Assembly: GCA_018820925.1 (NCBI GenBank)
Contig: JAHJNJ010000018.1
Span: forward strand, 61,227-125,226
Reading direction: 5' to 3'
From: Gammaproteobacteria bacterium
GTDB taxonomy: Bacteria; Pseudomonadota; Gammaproteobacteria; Burkholderiales; Gallionellaceae
DNA length: 64,000 nucleotides
Positions 34,756 through 43,616 of the stretch are shown piece by piece. The position numbers and the translations under genes are program-made. The stretch's first letter is position 1; every line of letters starts with the position of its first letter. The notes under the pieces were generated by a model that saw only the letters and a program-made list of their open reading frames with translations, was not told the origin of the DNA and searched no databases.

Positions 34756-35676
34756 TTAACGATTGAATTCAAATTGTTCCGTGCCGTACTTCGCCGCGAA
34801 CTCCGCCGCGTTCATTTCCACCCCATCCAGTTCGAAGCGCACCACACGCAGCACGCCGCTGCCGCAGTCCGCGAATGCCTTATCCTCTTTCACATAAAAC
34901 GCAGGCTGTTTGGCGGATGCAGTTTCCCCGGTCACCAGCGATTGCAGGATGCGCATGGGCTTGCCCATTACCTGCGTCATTGCGCCGGGATACGGCGGCG
35001 CCACTGCGCGTACCAGGTTGTGTATTTCCCGCGCCGACTGCGACCAGTCGATGATGCCGTCTTCCGCCTTGCGGCCGCCGAAATAGGCACCCTTGCTCAA
35101 ATCCTGTTTCACCGCTGGTGCCTTGCCGGCCAATAGCGCGGGCAAGACATTGTTCAACGCCATTTCCGCCGCAACCGTCACTTTCTGGAACACTTCATGC
35201 GCCGTGTCGTCGGGCAGGATGGGCACGGCCTGCTGCGCCACAATGTCGCCGTTGTCCGGCTTCTCGGTCATGTAGTGCAGTGTCGCGCCGGTTTCCGTTT
35301 CGCCGCGGATTATCGCCCAATTTACCGGCACCCGCCCGCGATATTTGGGCAACAGCGAACCGTGCATATTCAGCGCTCCGCGCTCGGGAATGGCCAGCAG
35401 CGGCGCTTTCAACATTTCGCGGTAGTAGAACGAGAAGTAAAAATCCGGCTGCAATGCCGCGATCCGCTCCACGACTTCCGGCACATTCGGATTCTCCGGC
35501 GTAATGGTCGGGATACCGTGCAATTCCGCCAGCTTCTGCACGCTTTCGAACCAGATGGTTTCCTTGGGGTTGTCGCGATGGGTCACTACCAGCGCGACAT
35601 CGACACCATGCGCCAGCAGCACGTTCAAACACCGGACGCCAACGTTGTGGTATGCAAAAACGACGGCTCTACTCAT
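34756..35676 (-). CDS. arnA: UDP-L-Ara4N formyltransferase (ArnA formyltransferase half)
   Basis: A 306-residue protein equal to the N-terminal half of ArnA. It contains NMHGSLLPKYRGRVPVNWAI with the catalytic Asn-x-His and LHYMTEKPDNGDIVAQ with the Asp. It uses formyl-tetrahydrofolate. The ATG at 35676 overlaps the stop of a 40-codon ORF (35673-35795) whose first 13 codons duplicate this gene's own start. It feeds the adjacent decarboxylase and ArnB steps. Confidence 0.9.
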   Translation of the reverse strand: MSRAVVFAYHNVGVRCLNVLLAHGVDVALVVTHRDNPKETIWFESVQKLAELHGIPTITPENPNVPEVVERIAALQPDFYFSFYYREMLKAPLLAIPERGALNMHGSLLPKYRGRVPVNWAIIRGETETGATLHYMTEKPDNGDIVAQQAVPILPDDTAHEVFQKVTVAAEMALNNVLPALLAGKAPAVKQDLSKGAYFGGRKAEDGIIDWSQSAREIHNLVRAVAPPYPGAMTQVMGKPMRILQSLVTGETASAKQPAFYVKEDKAFADCGSGVLRVVRFELDGVEMNAAEFAAKYGTEQFEFNR

Positions 35677-35795
35677 CGCTCAGTTCCCACAAACAAAGCA
35701 TTGGCGTCCTGCTCGTCATGCCCGCACCAAGGCTTCGCCCACCGTGGCATGACGGCACCAACATTATGGTAAGCAAAGACAACGGCACGATTCAT
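35673..35795 (-). pseudogene. Duplicated start of the ArnA formyltransferase gene, 40-codon ORF
   Basis: The ATG at 35795 overlaps the arnC stop by 4 nt. The first 13 codons read MNRAVVFAYHNVG, almost identical to the real gene start MSRAVVFAYHNVG, but most nucleotide differences are synonymous. The sequence then enters an inverted repeat (GTCATGCC...GGGCATGAC) and ends in a stop that overlaps the ATG at 35676. It looks like the original gene start, cut off from its gene by a repeat insertion, with the start restored downstream. Confidence 0.7.
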
Positions 35796-36808
35796 TCTTC
35801 ACCATCCGCAAACATGTCGTTTGCTGATCCTGTGGCTGCTTTCGGTTTGCGCGCACGTTTCGGTTTTTCGTCGCCCTGTTGTTCCAGCACCGCCTCGATC
35901 AGGTAACGCGGCCGATGGCGCACTTGCTGGTATATACGCCCGATGTACTCGCCCAGCAGACCAATGCCGAACAGAGCAATGCCGATCAGGAAGAACATCA
36001 GCGCAAACAGGGTGAACAGGCCTTCCGCTTCCGGACCGATGATCAGGCGACGTATGACGAGGAACACGAAGAACAGGGCAGAACCCAGCGAAATCAACAT
36101 GCCCAGCATGGAGAACATCTGCAACGGCACCAGCGAAAAACTGGTCATCAGGTCGAAGTTGAGGCGGATCAGGCTGTACATCGAGTACTTGGACTCTCCC
36201 GCCGCGCGCTCCTCGTGCCCCACTACCACCTCGGCCGGGTTGCGCGCGAAGCTGTAAGCCAGCGCGGGGATGAACGTGCTGACTTCCTTGCAACTGTTGA
36301 TGGCGTCGACGATGTTGCGGTCATAGGCGCGGAACATGCAGCCCTGGTCTGTCATCTTGATGCGGGTAATCTTTTCGCGCAGGCCGTTCATGGCGCGCGA
36401 CGCGACATGGCGCCACATGCTGTCGCTGCGCTGGCGGCGGATGGAGCCGACGTAGTCGTGGCCCTCGTCCATCTTGGCCAGCAGCAGGCCGGTGTCTTCC
36501 GGCGGATTCTGCAAATCGGCGTCCAGCGTCACAACGCGCTGGCCGCGACACTGCTCAAAACCGGCCATGATCGCCATATGCTGGCCGAAATTGCCGTTGA
36601 ACAGCACCACGCGCGTCACATCCGGGCGTTTCTGGAACTGTTCGCGCAGAATGGCGGCGGAACGGTCGCGGCTTCCATCATTGACGAAAACGACCTCATA
36701 CACGATGCCAAGCTTGTCCAAGGCGGGATACAGGCGGTCAAACAGGGCTTGCAGCCCTTGCTCTTCGTTATAAACGGGGATGACGACGGAAAGTTGGGGT
36801 GTACTCAT
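35792..36808 (-). CDS. arnC: Undecaprenyl-phosphate Ara4N-formyl transferase
   Basis: A 338-residue GT2 glycosyltransferase. The nucleotide-sugar motifs are SVVIPVYNEEQGL at the start, VFVNDGSRDRS and TLDADLQNPPED. Two C-terminal membrane helices follow at ~230-305. It moves the formylated aminoarabinose to undecaprenyl phosphate at the inner face of the membrane. It is the first arn gene of the left unit; a plus-strand chemoreceptor separates it from arnB. Confidence 0.9.
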   Translation of the reverse strand: MSTPQLSVVIPVYNEEQGLQALFDRLYPALDKLGIVYEVVFVNDGSRDRSAAILREQFQKRPDVTRVVLFNGNFGQHMAIMAGFEQCRGQRVVTLDADLQNPPEDTGLLLAKMDEGHDYVGSIRRQRSDSMWRHVASRAMNGLREKITRIKMTDQGCMFRAYDRNIVDAINSCKEVSTFIPALAYSFARNPAEVVVGHEERAAGESKYSMYSLIRLNFDLMTSFSLVPLQMFSMLGMLISLGSALFFVFLVIRRLIIGPEAEGLFTLFALMFFLIGIALFGIGLLGEYIGRIYQQVRHRPRYLIEAVLEQQGDEKPKRARKPKAATGSANDMFADGEE

Positions 36809-36927
36809 AGGGGCGGCATTCTACCGCAGAGCAAGGGGTTAGCGAAATCCAGCATCCAAATAACCGCAACGGCGACATAACCCGAAAGGGGGTGGTATCT
36901 AGATAGTTATCTAGGCCGTTTGGCATA

Positions 36928-36954
36928 TTGATTTAGTCTGGATAGAGCCGATAC
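36928..36954 (+). promoter_or_regulatory. Candidate sigma-28 promoter of the chemoreceptor
   Basis: GCCGATAC at 36947-36954 matches the flagellar -10 GCCGATAA in seven of eight positions. Exactly 11 nt upstream is TTGATTTA, which matches TAAAGTTT in four of eight. It is ~107 nt before the chemoreceptor ATG, a gene class commonly read by FliA. Confidence 0.4.
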
Positions 36955-37060
36955 CTTGCAGGTGGGCGTTCACCTGAAAGTGATTCGAATGAACAGAAGA
37001 GCGGCTCTGCCATACCGTGGCTTCTTAAAAAAACCAAATACAAACCCAAGGGAGCAAAAC

Positions 37061-38215
37061 ATGTTCAATAACGGATACAAGCAGGAAGTCGCAACCCTGA
37101 AAGAAAAATTACAAGGTTTTGAGCAATTGCTGAACGAACGCGAAAGCAGCGCCCTCACCCTGCAACAACAGCACGAAACGACCCTCGCCGAATTCAACAG
37201 CACCGTCGAATTGAGCAATATGCACGGGCAATTGTTCCAGCACATGAACTCGTATTGCGATTCCGCGAAAGAGGTTCAGTCCACGCTGGCCACGCTGGCG
37301 CAGACCATGAAACACGAAAACGAGCGCATCGGCCAGACAACCGGCGCCTTGAGCACAAACCTGACCTCGGTGGAGCGCATCTCCAACAACCTGCAAAAGA
37401 TGTCCGAAAAGACCGTCGAGACGGCCGCCAGCGTCGATCACCTCAATGAGCGTACCAGCGAAATCGGCGGGATCGTGAAACTGATCAAGGAAATCGCCGA
37501 CCAGACCAACCTGCTGGCCCTGAATGCCGCCATCGAAGCCGCGCGCGCGGGCGAGCAGGGACGCGGATTCGCCGTCGTGGCCGACGAAGTGCGCAAGCTG
37601 GCCGAACGTACCTCTACCGCCACCAGCGAAATCAGCCAACTGGTCGGTGCCATCCAGAAAGAAACCTCAGCCGTCAAAGCACTGGTCGAAGTCAGCCCGC
37701 AACAGGCCGAGGAATTCCATAAAGACGGGCAGCAGGCAGTTGGCAGCATGAAGGAACTGATGGACGTCACCGTCGAAATGAAAGCAGCCATCGGCGCCAC
37801 CGCTTTGCGCACTTTCGTCGAGGTCGCCAAGGTTGACCATCTCGTCTATAAATTCGAGATCTACAAAGTCTTCCTCGGCACCTCAACCAAAAAGCCTGAA
37901 GAATTCGCCAGCCACGAGGCCTGCCGCTTGGGCAAGTGGTACTACGAGGGCGAAGGCAAGCACTGTTTTTCCAAACTGCACGGTTTCCAGGAAATGGCCG
38001 AGCCGCATCAGCGTTTCCACCGTTATGGTGTCGAAGCCGTTACCCATTTCCATGCGGGGCATTACCAACAAGGCATTGAAGCCATTGCCGAAATGGAAAA
38101 AGCCAGCTTCAAGGTGCTGGAATCGCTGGAAACGATCGCCGAAAGCGGCAAGGAAAACATCAACTCGGAAGGTTATCAGGAATGTCGCGAATCAATGCAG
38201 GCAACGAAGCATTGA
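37061..38215 (+). CDS. Soluble methyl-accepting chemotaxis protein with CZB domain
   Basis: A 384-residue cytoplasmic chemoreceptor without membrane helices. An N-terminal coiled coil at ~5-100 is followed by the signalling hairpin with [20 protein letters not shown] and [18 protein letters not shown]. The C-terminal chemoreceptor zinc-binding domain has [29 protein letters not shown] and later histidines ([14 protein letters not shown]). Such receptors sense zinc-linked oxidants. ATG 37061 follows AAGGGAGC. It is inserted between arnB and arnC on the opposite strand. Confidence 0.9.
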   Translation: MFNNGYKQEVATLKEKLQGFEQLLNERESSALTLQQQHETTLAEFNSTVELSNMHGQLFQHMNSYCDSAKEVQSTLATLAQTMKHENERIGQTTGALSTNLTSVERISNNLQKMSEKTVETAASVDHLNERTSEIGGIVKLIKEIADQTNLLALNAAIEAARAGEQGRGFAVVADEVRKLAERTSTATSEISQLVGAIQKETSAVKALVEVSPQQAEEFHKDGQQAVGSMKELMDVTVEMKAAIGATALRTFVEVAKVDHLVYKFEIYKVFLGTSTKKPEEFASHEACRLGKWYYEGEGKHCFSKLHGFQEMAEPHQRFHRYGVEAVTHFHAGHYQQGIEAIAEMEKASFKVLESLETIAESGKENINSEGYQECRESMQATKH

Positions 38216-38228
38216 AGGTGTGTAGTTC

Positions 38229-38311
38229 GTAGGTTGGGTGGAGCGCAGCGATACCCAACAAGTTGCGGCAAACATCAAAGATGATGGGTATCGCTACGCT
38301 CAACCCATCCT
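38229..38311. repeat. Dispersed palindromic repeat, family B
   Basis: An 83-bp inverted repeat starting GTAGGTTGGGTGGAGCG and ending GCTCAACCCATCCT. It is closely related to the element at 63699-63782. Confidence 0.75.
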
Positions 38312-38331
38312 GCCTTTGCAGGATCAAGTCC

Positions 38332-38470
38332 GTAGGTCGGGTTAGCGCAGCGTAACCCGACATGAATTCAAAACAACGTCGGGTTACACGCGCAAGAAGC
38401 AGGCCGTGGCTGTATGGGGTTGAAGCCCCGGCAACACACGCGCTGCGATGAAACCGCCAACCCGACCTAC
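38332..38470. repeat. Repeat related to family B
   Basis: Outer arms GTAGGTCGGGTT and AACCCGACCTAC enclose ~115 bp with a further internal copy of the GTCGGGTTAC motif. It appears to be a composite or nested copy. Confidence 0.55.
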
Positions 38471-38486
38471 AAACTAAATTGATCTC

Positions 38487-38516
38487 CGCGTGGGCACAAA
38501 AACGTGCCCACCCTAC
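38487..38516. repeat. Short family A hairpin containing the arnB stop
   Basis: GCGTGGGCAC-AAAAAC-GTGCCCAC plus CCTAC is the right end of family A. On the minus strand the arnB TAG (38513-38515) comes from the repeat's GTAGGG arm. Confidence 0.7.
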
Positions 38517-39637
38517 TTGGCAGCCAACACGTCCCGCACCGCACCCACCACCCGCTCCACATCCGCCTCACTCATCTTCCAGAACATCGGCAGACTCACA
38601 ATGCGTCGCCCCACGCTCTCCGCGACAGGGAACATGCCCTCCCTGAAGCCGCGCGCGCGGTACATCGTGAACAGGTGTATCGGCGGGTAATGCACGCCGC
38701 AACCGATGTTGCGGGCTTTCATCTTTTCCATGAACTCGGCGCGCACGATGCCTTGCGGCAGCACGATCTGGAACATGTGCCAGTTGGTCATCTGGAAATC
38801 TTGCACAGGCAGTTGCACACCGGTCTGCTTTTCGAAATCCGCTCCAAAGGTCGCGAAGTAATGTTTGGCCAGCGCATGACGGCGCGCGGTGATGGCGTCC
38901 AGTTGCGGCAACTGGTTCAGACCGATCGCGGCAGCCACGTCGGTCATGTTGAATTTGCCGCCCAGCACGTCCACGTCCATGCCATCGAAGCCGGTGCGCG
39001 TGACGCCTTGCAGGCGATACTTTTCCGCCAGGCGTGCTTCGTCTTCGTTGTTCAGCACCAGACATCCGCCTTCGGCAGTGGTGAGGTTTTTGTTGGCCTG
39101 GAAACTGAACGAGACAAAATCGCCGAAGCTGCCGATGCGCTTGCCTTTCCACAGCGAGCCGATGGCCTGCGCCGCGTCTTCGACCACGCGCAGCTTGTGT
39201 TTGACTGCGATGGCATACAGCCTGTCGCGATCCACCGGCAGGCCGGAAAGATCGACCGGAATAATCGCCTTGGTGCGCGGCGTGATGGCTACCTCAACCT
39301 TGTCCAGATCGATGTTGCGCGTGACCGGGTCGATGTCCGCAAACACGGGCGTCGCGCCGACCTCAAGAATGACGCTGGCCGTCGCCACCCAGGAAATTGG
39401 CGTGGTGATGACTTCGTCGCCCGGCCCGATACCCGCGATGCGCAGGGCGATCTCCATGGTGCAGGTGCCGGAGTTGAAAGTGCGCACCGGACGCCCGCCA
39501 AAATATGCGGAAAGCTGTTTTTCAAACTCGGCGACTTGGGGGCCGCTGGTGATCCAGCCGGAACGCAGCACGTCGCCGACGGCGGCGATGGCGGCTTCGT
39601 CGATATAGGGTTTGGTGAAGGGCAGGAATTCAGCCAT
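38513..39637 (-). CDS. arnB: UDP-4-keto-pentose aminotransferase
   Basis: A 374-residue PLP aminotransferase of the DegT/ArnB family. It has the start MAEFLPFTKPYIDEAAI, VEDAAQAIGSLWKGK and the PLP-lysine region SFQANKNLTTAEGG. It converts the 4-keto sugar to UDP-L-Ara4N. ATG 39637 is 2 nt after the arnE stop; the open frame further upstream is shadow. The stop codon lies inside a family A repeat. Confidence 0.92.
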   Translation of the reverse strand: MAEFLPFTKPYIDEAAIAAVGDVLRSGWITSGPQVAEFEKQLSAYFGGRPVRTFNSGTCTMEIALRIAGIGPGDEVITTPISWVATASVILEVGATPVFADIDPVTRNIDLDKVEVAITPRTKAIIPVDLSGLPVDRDRLYAIAVKHKLRVVEDAAQAIGSLWKGKRIGSFGDFVSFSFQANKNLTTAEGGCLVLNNEDEARLAEKYRLQGVTRTGFDGMDVDVLGGKFNMTDVAAAIGLNQLPQLDAITARRHALAKHYFATFGADFEKQTGVQLPVQDFQMTNWHMFQIVLPQGIVRAEFMEKMKARNIGCGVHYPPIHLFTMYRARGFREGMFPVAESVGRRIVSLPMFWKMSEADVERVVGAVRDVLAAK

Positions 39638-39639
39638 GC

Positions 39640-40011
39640 TCAAGCTCTCGAAATAATGATGACGCCCAGGATGATCACGCCCATGCCGACCAGTTTGGTG
39701 GTACTGAACGGCTCCCCCAGCAGGTAATACGCCGCGATGGCATTGACCACATACGCCATGGATAGCATGGGAAAGGCGATGCTGACCGGCACGCGCGACA
39801 GCGCAAGGATCCACACCACCACGCTGATGCCGTAGCAGAACAGGGCGGTGACGATGTGCCACTCGGTCGCCAGCTTCCAGCCGATGGGCAGCACGTTGGC
39901 CGCGCTGAACTCGAAATGCCCGATGGCATTGGTGCCCGCCTTCATTAATATCTGCGCGGCGGCATTCAACATCACGCCGGTAAAGATCAAGCTGAAACTG
40001 ACCAGGTTCAT
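39640..40011 (-). CDS. arnE: Small EamA/SMR-type Ara4N-lipid flippase subunit
   Basis: A 123-residue protein with four membrane helices, typical of the ArnE/ArnF type (ILMKAGTNAIG, PVSIAFPMLSMAYVVNA). It flips undecaprenyl-phosphate-Ara4N. The enteric flippase uses ArnE and ArnF; only one such gene is visible here, so it may act as a homodimer or ArnF may lie elsewhere. It overlaps arnT by 4 nt (ATGA). Confidence 0.8.
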   Translation of the reverse strand: MNLVSFSLIFTGVMLNAAAQILMKAGTNAIGHFEFSAANVLPIGWKLATEWHIVTALFCYGISVVVWILALSRVPVSIAFPMLSMAYVVNAIAAYYLLGEPFSTTKLVGMGVIILGVIIISRA

Positions 40012-41657
40012 GGTTTGCTCACCACCACATATTGTTCATCACGATAGATTTCTTGCATCGCCATTCCTTGTTTCTGGAGGAGAGGTAACATCTGCGTCTG
40101 CACGATAGCATAGGCTTCGGCTTGCGTGCTCCAGCGCTTGGCCAGCAAGTCCACGGTGGGTATCCAGCGTTCCGGCTCCATCTTGATACCGAAATCCATC
40201 TCGTCCTGAAAATCCACCAGCGTGAACGTGCGTTTGAGGTAAAACGGCAACGTCTGCTCGTAGCAGAACACGGAATAGAACGGTACATCCGGTTTGATCA
40301 GCGGTTTGATCGCATCCGCCAGGATATAGCTGGAGCGTTCGCGCGCGATGGTGTTGTATCCGGACGTCGCGAGTTGTGAAAACAGGAGTGATGTAAATGC
40401 CAGTACGATCACAGCGACCATCTTGTTCTCGCTACGCAACAGCCACAATGCGCCACCCACACCGATCAGCCAGATCGACGCAGCAACGACCAGCCATACC
40501 GAATAGTCAGTGTACATCTGCAATTGCAGCGGCGTGTCCGCCGACATCCTGGCGGCGAAAGGGATGATGCCGAGAATAATGGCGACCACAATCAATGAGG
40601 GAACAGTCAGCCAGAACAAGCGGCGCCCTGTCATTTCTGCAAGCTGTTTTCCCATCAACAGCGCCAGCGAAGGAAACATGGGCAAGAGATACGACGGCAA
40701 CTTGGAGTCGGAGATCGAGAAGAACACGTAGACAAACACCACCCACACCAGCAGAAAACGGTCCGGGCTGAATGATTTTGCTTTCTGCACACTGCCGCGC
40801 CATGCACGCGCCAGCGCATCGAACATCAGCGCCGTCCAGGGCAGCATGCCCAGCAATAAGATCGGCACGAAGTAATACCAGGGCTGATAGCGTCCGTGTA
40901 CCTTGGTAGTGAAACGCTCAAAGTGCTCGTATATGAAGAAGCGCTGGAAAAATTCCGGGTTGGCCTTGATCACCAGCACGAACCAGGGCACCGCAATCAG
41001 CAGGAATACCAGCAGTCCGCTGATCCAGTACATGCGTTTCCAGATGACGATGTCGCGGTTGAACGCCGAATACAGGAAAAGCGCTGCACCCGGCAGGATA
41101 ACTCCCATTAGCCCCTTGCTTAACACCGCCAGCGCCAGCCCGGCCCAGGCCAGCAACATCCAGTTGCGCCGTTGCGCGACCTGTTCTTCTTTTTGGGCGA
41201 GGAGCAAAGAGAAGATACCGAGCGTGATGAAGAAGGTCACGCCCATGTCCAGCGTATTGATGTGCGACATCATCGCGTACAGCATGCTGCTGCCCAGCAG
41301 CAACGCCGCGTAAATTCCCGCCTCGCGCCCGAACAGGCGCGTGCCGGTGTACCAGGCCAGCAGCACGCCCATGAATCCGGTCAGAGCAGCCCAGATGCGC
41401 GAGGTCCATTGATGCTCGCCGAACACTTCATAGGCTACGGCGGTCGCCCAGTATTGCAGCGGCGGTTTCTCGAAGTATTTCAGGTCATTCAGGCGCGGAG
41501 TCGTCCAATCGCCGCTGACCACCATCTCGCGCGGGATTTCGGCATAGCGCCCTTCGTCGGGACGGATCAGTTTGCGATATTCAAGATTGCCAAACCAGAT
41601 GATTACAAACGCCAGCAACAACAGCCAGAGTCCGCGCCGGGAAATATCATTCGTCAT
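40008..41657 (-). CDS. arnT: Lipid A 4-amino-4-deoxy-L-arabinose transferase
   Basis: A 549-residue GT83/PMT-fold enzyme. The first periplasmic loop carries the catalytic motif RPDEGRYAEIPREM, and KYFEKPPLQYWAT follows. About twelve membrane helices end in a soluble C-terminal domain. It transfers Ara4N to lipid A phosphates, which lowers surface charge and gives polymyxin resistance. It is the first gene of arnT-arnE-arnB. Confidence 0.92.
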   Translation of the reverse strand: MTNDISRRGLWLLLLAFVIIWFGNLEYRKLIRPDEGRYAEIPREMVVSGDWTTPRLNDLKYFEKPPLQYWATAVAYEVFGEHQWTSRIWAALTGFMGVLLAWYTGTRLFGREAGIYAALLLGSSMLYAMMSHINTLDMGVTFFITLGIFSLLLAQKEEQVAQRRNWMLLAWAGLALAVLSKGLMGVILPGAALFLYSAFNRDIVIWKRMYWISGLLVFLLIAVPWFVLVIKANPEFFQRFFIYEHFERFTTKVHGRYQPWYYFVPILLLGMLPWTALMFDALARAWRGSVQKAKSFSPDRFLLVWVVFVYVFFSISDSKLPSYLLPMFPSLALLMGKQLAEMTGRRLFWLTVPSLIVVAIILGIIPFAARMSADTPLQLQMYTDYSVWLVVAASIWLIGVGGALWLLRSENKMVAVIVLAFTSLLFSQLATSGYNTIARERSSYILADAIKPLIKPDVPFYSVFCYEQTLPFYLKRTFTLVDFQDEMDFGIKMEPERWIPTVDLLAKRWSTQAEAYAIVQTQMLPLLQKQGMAMQEIYRDEQYVVVSKP

Positions 41658-41755
41658 ATTTGAAATATTCTGGGAACTTGAAAGCAGGCGCGGATTTTAA
41701 CCCAACGATCATTGCGCCGGCTTACAGAATGACGAATTTCCTGCGCCATGATCAT

Positions 41756-41851
41756 TTCCCTCACCCCCGTTCCCCCTCTGATGAAACTACTAGCCAATCG
41801 ACTAAGCCCGCTAGCGGGCAAGTCGCTGGTTATCCCAGAGGGCGAGGGGTA
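41756..41851 (-). repeat. Dispersed repeat, family E (intergenic copy)
   Basis: About 96 bp between arnT and xseA whose reverse complement matches the segment inside mutL at 23350-23444. Its central stem GCCCGCTAGCGGGC replaces the GGCGGCTTTGCCGCC stem of the mutL copy, showing covarying arms. Confidence 0.75.
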
Positions 41852-41887
41852 CAGGCGGGCGCTTCGCGGGATTTCGTTACTTGCCGT

Positions 41888-43213
41888 TCAGGAATCGCTT
41901 TTTTCCTGCACCACCGCATGCGCCCCGCCTTGCGCAAATCTGATATCCAGCATCTCGCCGAGTTTGATGCGCTCGCTGTTCACGACGATGTTGCCCTGTG
42001 CATCGCGCACCATGCTGTAGCCGCGCGCCAGCACCTGTTGCGGGTCAAGATGTTGCAGGTGCTGTTGCAACGCAACCAGCCTTGCATCCTGGCGATCGAA
42101 TATGCGCCGCATCGCCGCGCCCAAATGCCGTGCCTGGTTCGCCTGCTGCTCCTGCAACCGGGCCACATCCGGACGCAAACTGTGCAATCTCTGCCACAGC
42201 GCGTTACCGCGCCCTTGCCGCTGCTGCATGCTGTTGGCATGGGCAAGCCGCATGCGTTGTTGCAACGCATTCAAGCGCTCTCCCTGTTGCCGGATTCGCT
42301 GGGCCGGGTGCACCAGCCGCCGTTGCAGGAAATCCACTTGTTGCATGCCTTGCTCAAAACGGCGCTGCGCAGCACGAGCCAGATGCTGGCGATACCGGGA
42401 CAATCGTTGACGCAACTCCTGCCTGTCCGGTACCACTGCCTGCGCTGCCGCAGTCGGCGTGGCAGCGCGCAGGTCGGCCACAAAATCGGCAATGGTGAAA
42501 TCGGTTTCATGCCCCACACCGCTTACCACGGGAATATGGCTGGCCGCGATAGCGCGCGCCACCGCTTCTTCGTTAAATGCCCACAGATCTTCAATACTGC
42601 CGCCGCCGCGGCACACAATCAGCACATCGCATTCGGCGCGCTGGTTCGCCGATTTGATTGCCTGCACAATCTTTTGTGCCGCCCCCTCGCCCTGCACCGG
42701 CGTCGGATACAACAGCACAGGAACATTGGGCATACGATTCGCCAGGGTGCGCAACACATCACGCAATGCGGCCGCCTGCGGCGAGGTCACGATGCCGATC
42801 TGACGCGGCAGCAGCGGCAAGTCGCGCTTGCGCCCGGCCTCAAACAGTCCCTCACCTTCCAGTTTGCTCTTCAACTGTTCGAACGCTTCATACAGGGCGC
42901 CCAGTCCGGCCGGACGCATTTTTTCCAGCGTCAATTGGAAATCGCCGCGGGCTTCATACAGTGTCGCCAGTGCCAGCACCTCAACCTGCATGCCGTTTGC
43001 GGGTTTGAATTCCAGATACTGGCTTTTGTGGCGGAACATCACGCAGCGCACCTGAGCCTGTTCGTCTTTGAGTGAAAAATACCAATGCCCGGAAGCCGCA
43101 CTGACAAAATTTGAAACCTCCCCGCGCACCCACAACAACGGCAGCCCGCCTTCAATTAGTTGTTTCGCCGCGAAATTCAGTTCGCGCACACTCAGTACTC
43201 GATTTTTATCCAT
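41888..43213 (-). CDS. xseA: Exodeoxyribonuclease VII large subunit
   Basis: A 441-residue subunit. An N-terminal OB fold contains LLWVRGEVSNFVSAASGHWY. The catalytic core has GGGSIEDLWAFNEE and GHETDFTIADFVADLRA, and a long coiled coil rich in Gln/Arg follows. It degrades single-stranded DNA with XseB, which is not in the window. It stands as a single gene here. Confidence 0.95.
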   Translation of the reverse strand: MDKNRVLSVRELNFAAKQLIEGGLPLLWVRGEVSNFVSAASGHWYFSLKDEQAQVRCVMFRHKSQYLEFKPANGMQVEVLALATLYEARGDFQLTLEKMRPAGLGALYEAFEQLKSKLEGEGLFEAGRKRDLPLLPRQIGIVTSPQAAALRDVLRTLANRMPNVPVLLYPTPVQGEGAAQKIVQAIKSANQRAECDVLIVCRGGGSIEDLWAFNEEAVARAIAASHIPVVSGVGHETDFTIADFVADLRAATPTAAAQAVVPDRQELRQRLSRYRQHLARAAQRRFEQGMQQVDFLQRRLVHPAQRIRQQGERLNALQQRMRLAHANSMQQRQGRGNALWQRLHSLRPDVARLQEQQANQARHLGAAMRRIFDRQDARLVALQQHLQHLDPQQVLARGYSMVRDAQGNIVVNSERIKLGEMLDIRFAQGGAHAVVQEKSDS

Positions 43214-43616
43214 ACATAATTCCCGTTTTTTTCGCTCGACTACTAGGTGTTTTTTGTGCCAACTAGGCCAAATGGCATATTGACAAACTCATTTCAATCC
43301 ACAACCCCAGCAAATTCGCCACTTCCCGCCAATAGGACATTACAGAATAATGACAACTTACAGTATCACGCTGTTTTTAATGCATTTTATTGCGGCATGT
43401 TTTTTGGGCAAAAGCCAAAAATGGCGACAGAACAAGGCTTGAGACATGCATCCGAAAGAATCATCCACAAAGTTATCCACAGTTTTTGTGCATAACAAAA
43501 CAAATCGCTTTTGCGTCTACAGGTTAGCTTCGCTGATGCGGGTGCGCCTTGCTCAAACACAACCTAACCAGTACAGTGCCGCCTTCGGATTTAAGCACAA
43601 TTTTTGGAGACGTTGC
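43214..43616. other. 403-bp AT-rich gap between xseA and the second exbB
   Basis: No gene is supported; an open frame from 43446 has no good start before the exbB GTG. The region carries the divergent promoters of xseA and exbB. A cluster of three DnaA-box-like 9-mers lies at 43461-43495. Confidence 0.6.
43461..43495. other. Cluster of three DnaA-box-like 9-mers
   Basis: TTATCCACA at 43473-43481 matches the perfect DnaA box. TCATCCACA at 43461-43469 has one mismatch. TTATGCACA on the minus strand at 43487-43495 matches the TTWTNCACA consensus. Three sites within 35 bp in an AT-rich gap are unlikely by chance, but no origin genes (dnaA, dnaN, gidA) are near. Confidence 0.45.

Larger units (their letters stand above)
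38216..38512. other. 297-bp repeat-filled gap between the chemoreceptor and arnB
   Basis: No gene is visible. The gap is made almost wholly of repeats: family B at 38229-38311, a related GTAGGTCGGGTTAGCG element at 38332-38470, and the single hairpin of family A at 38487-38516, which runs into the arnB stop. The two flanking genes converge here, so the hairpins may end both transcripts. Confidence 0.7.

Noticed and set aside
36920..36936. Sigma-54 promoter (TGGCAT...) before the chemoreceptor
   Set aside because: The -12 element does not match TTGC at the right spacing; the sigma-28 match is better.
43461..43495. Chromosomal origin of replication
   Set aside because: Three box-like sites alone are too few, and dnaA, dnaN, gidA, parA and parB are not nearby.
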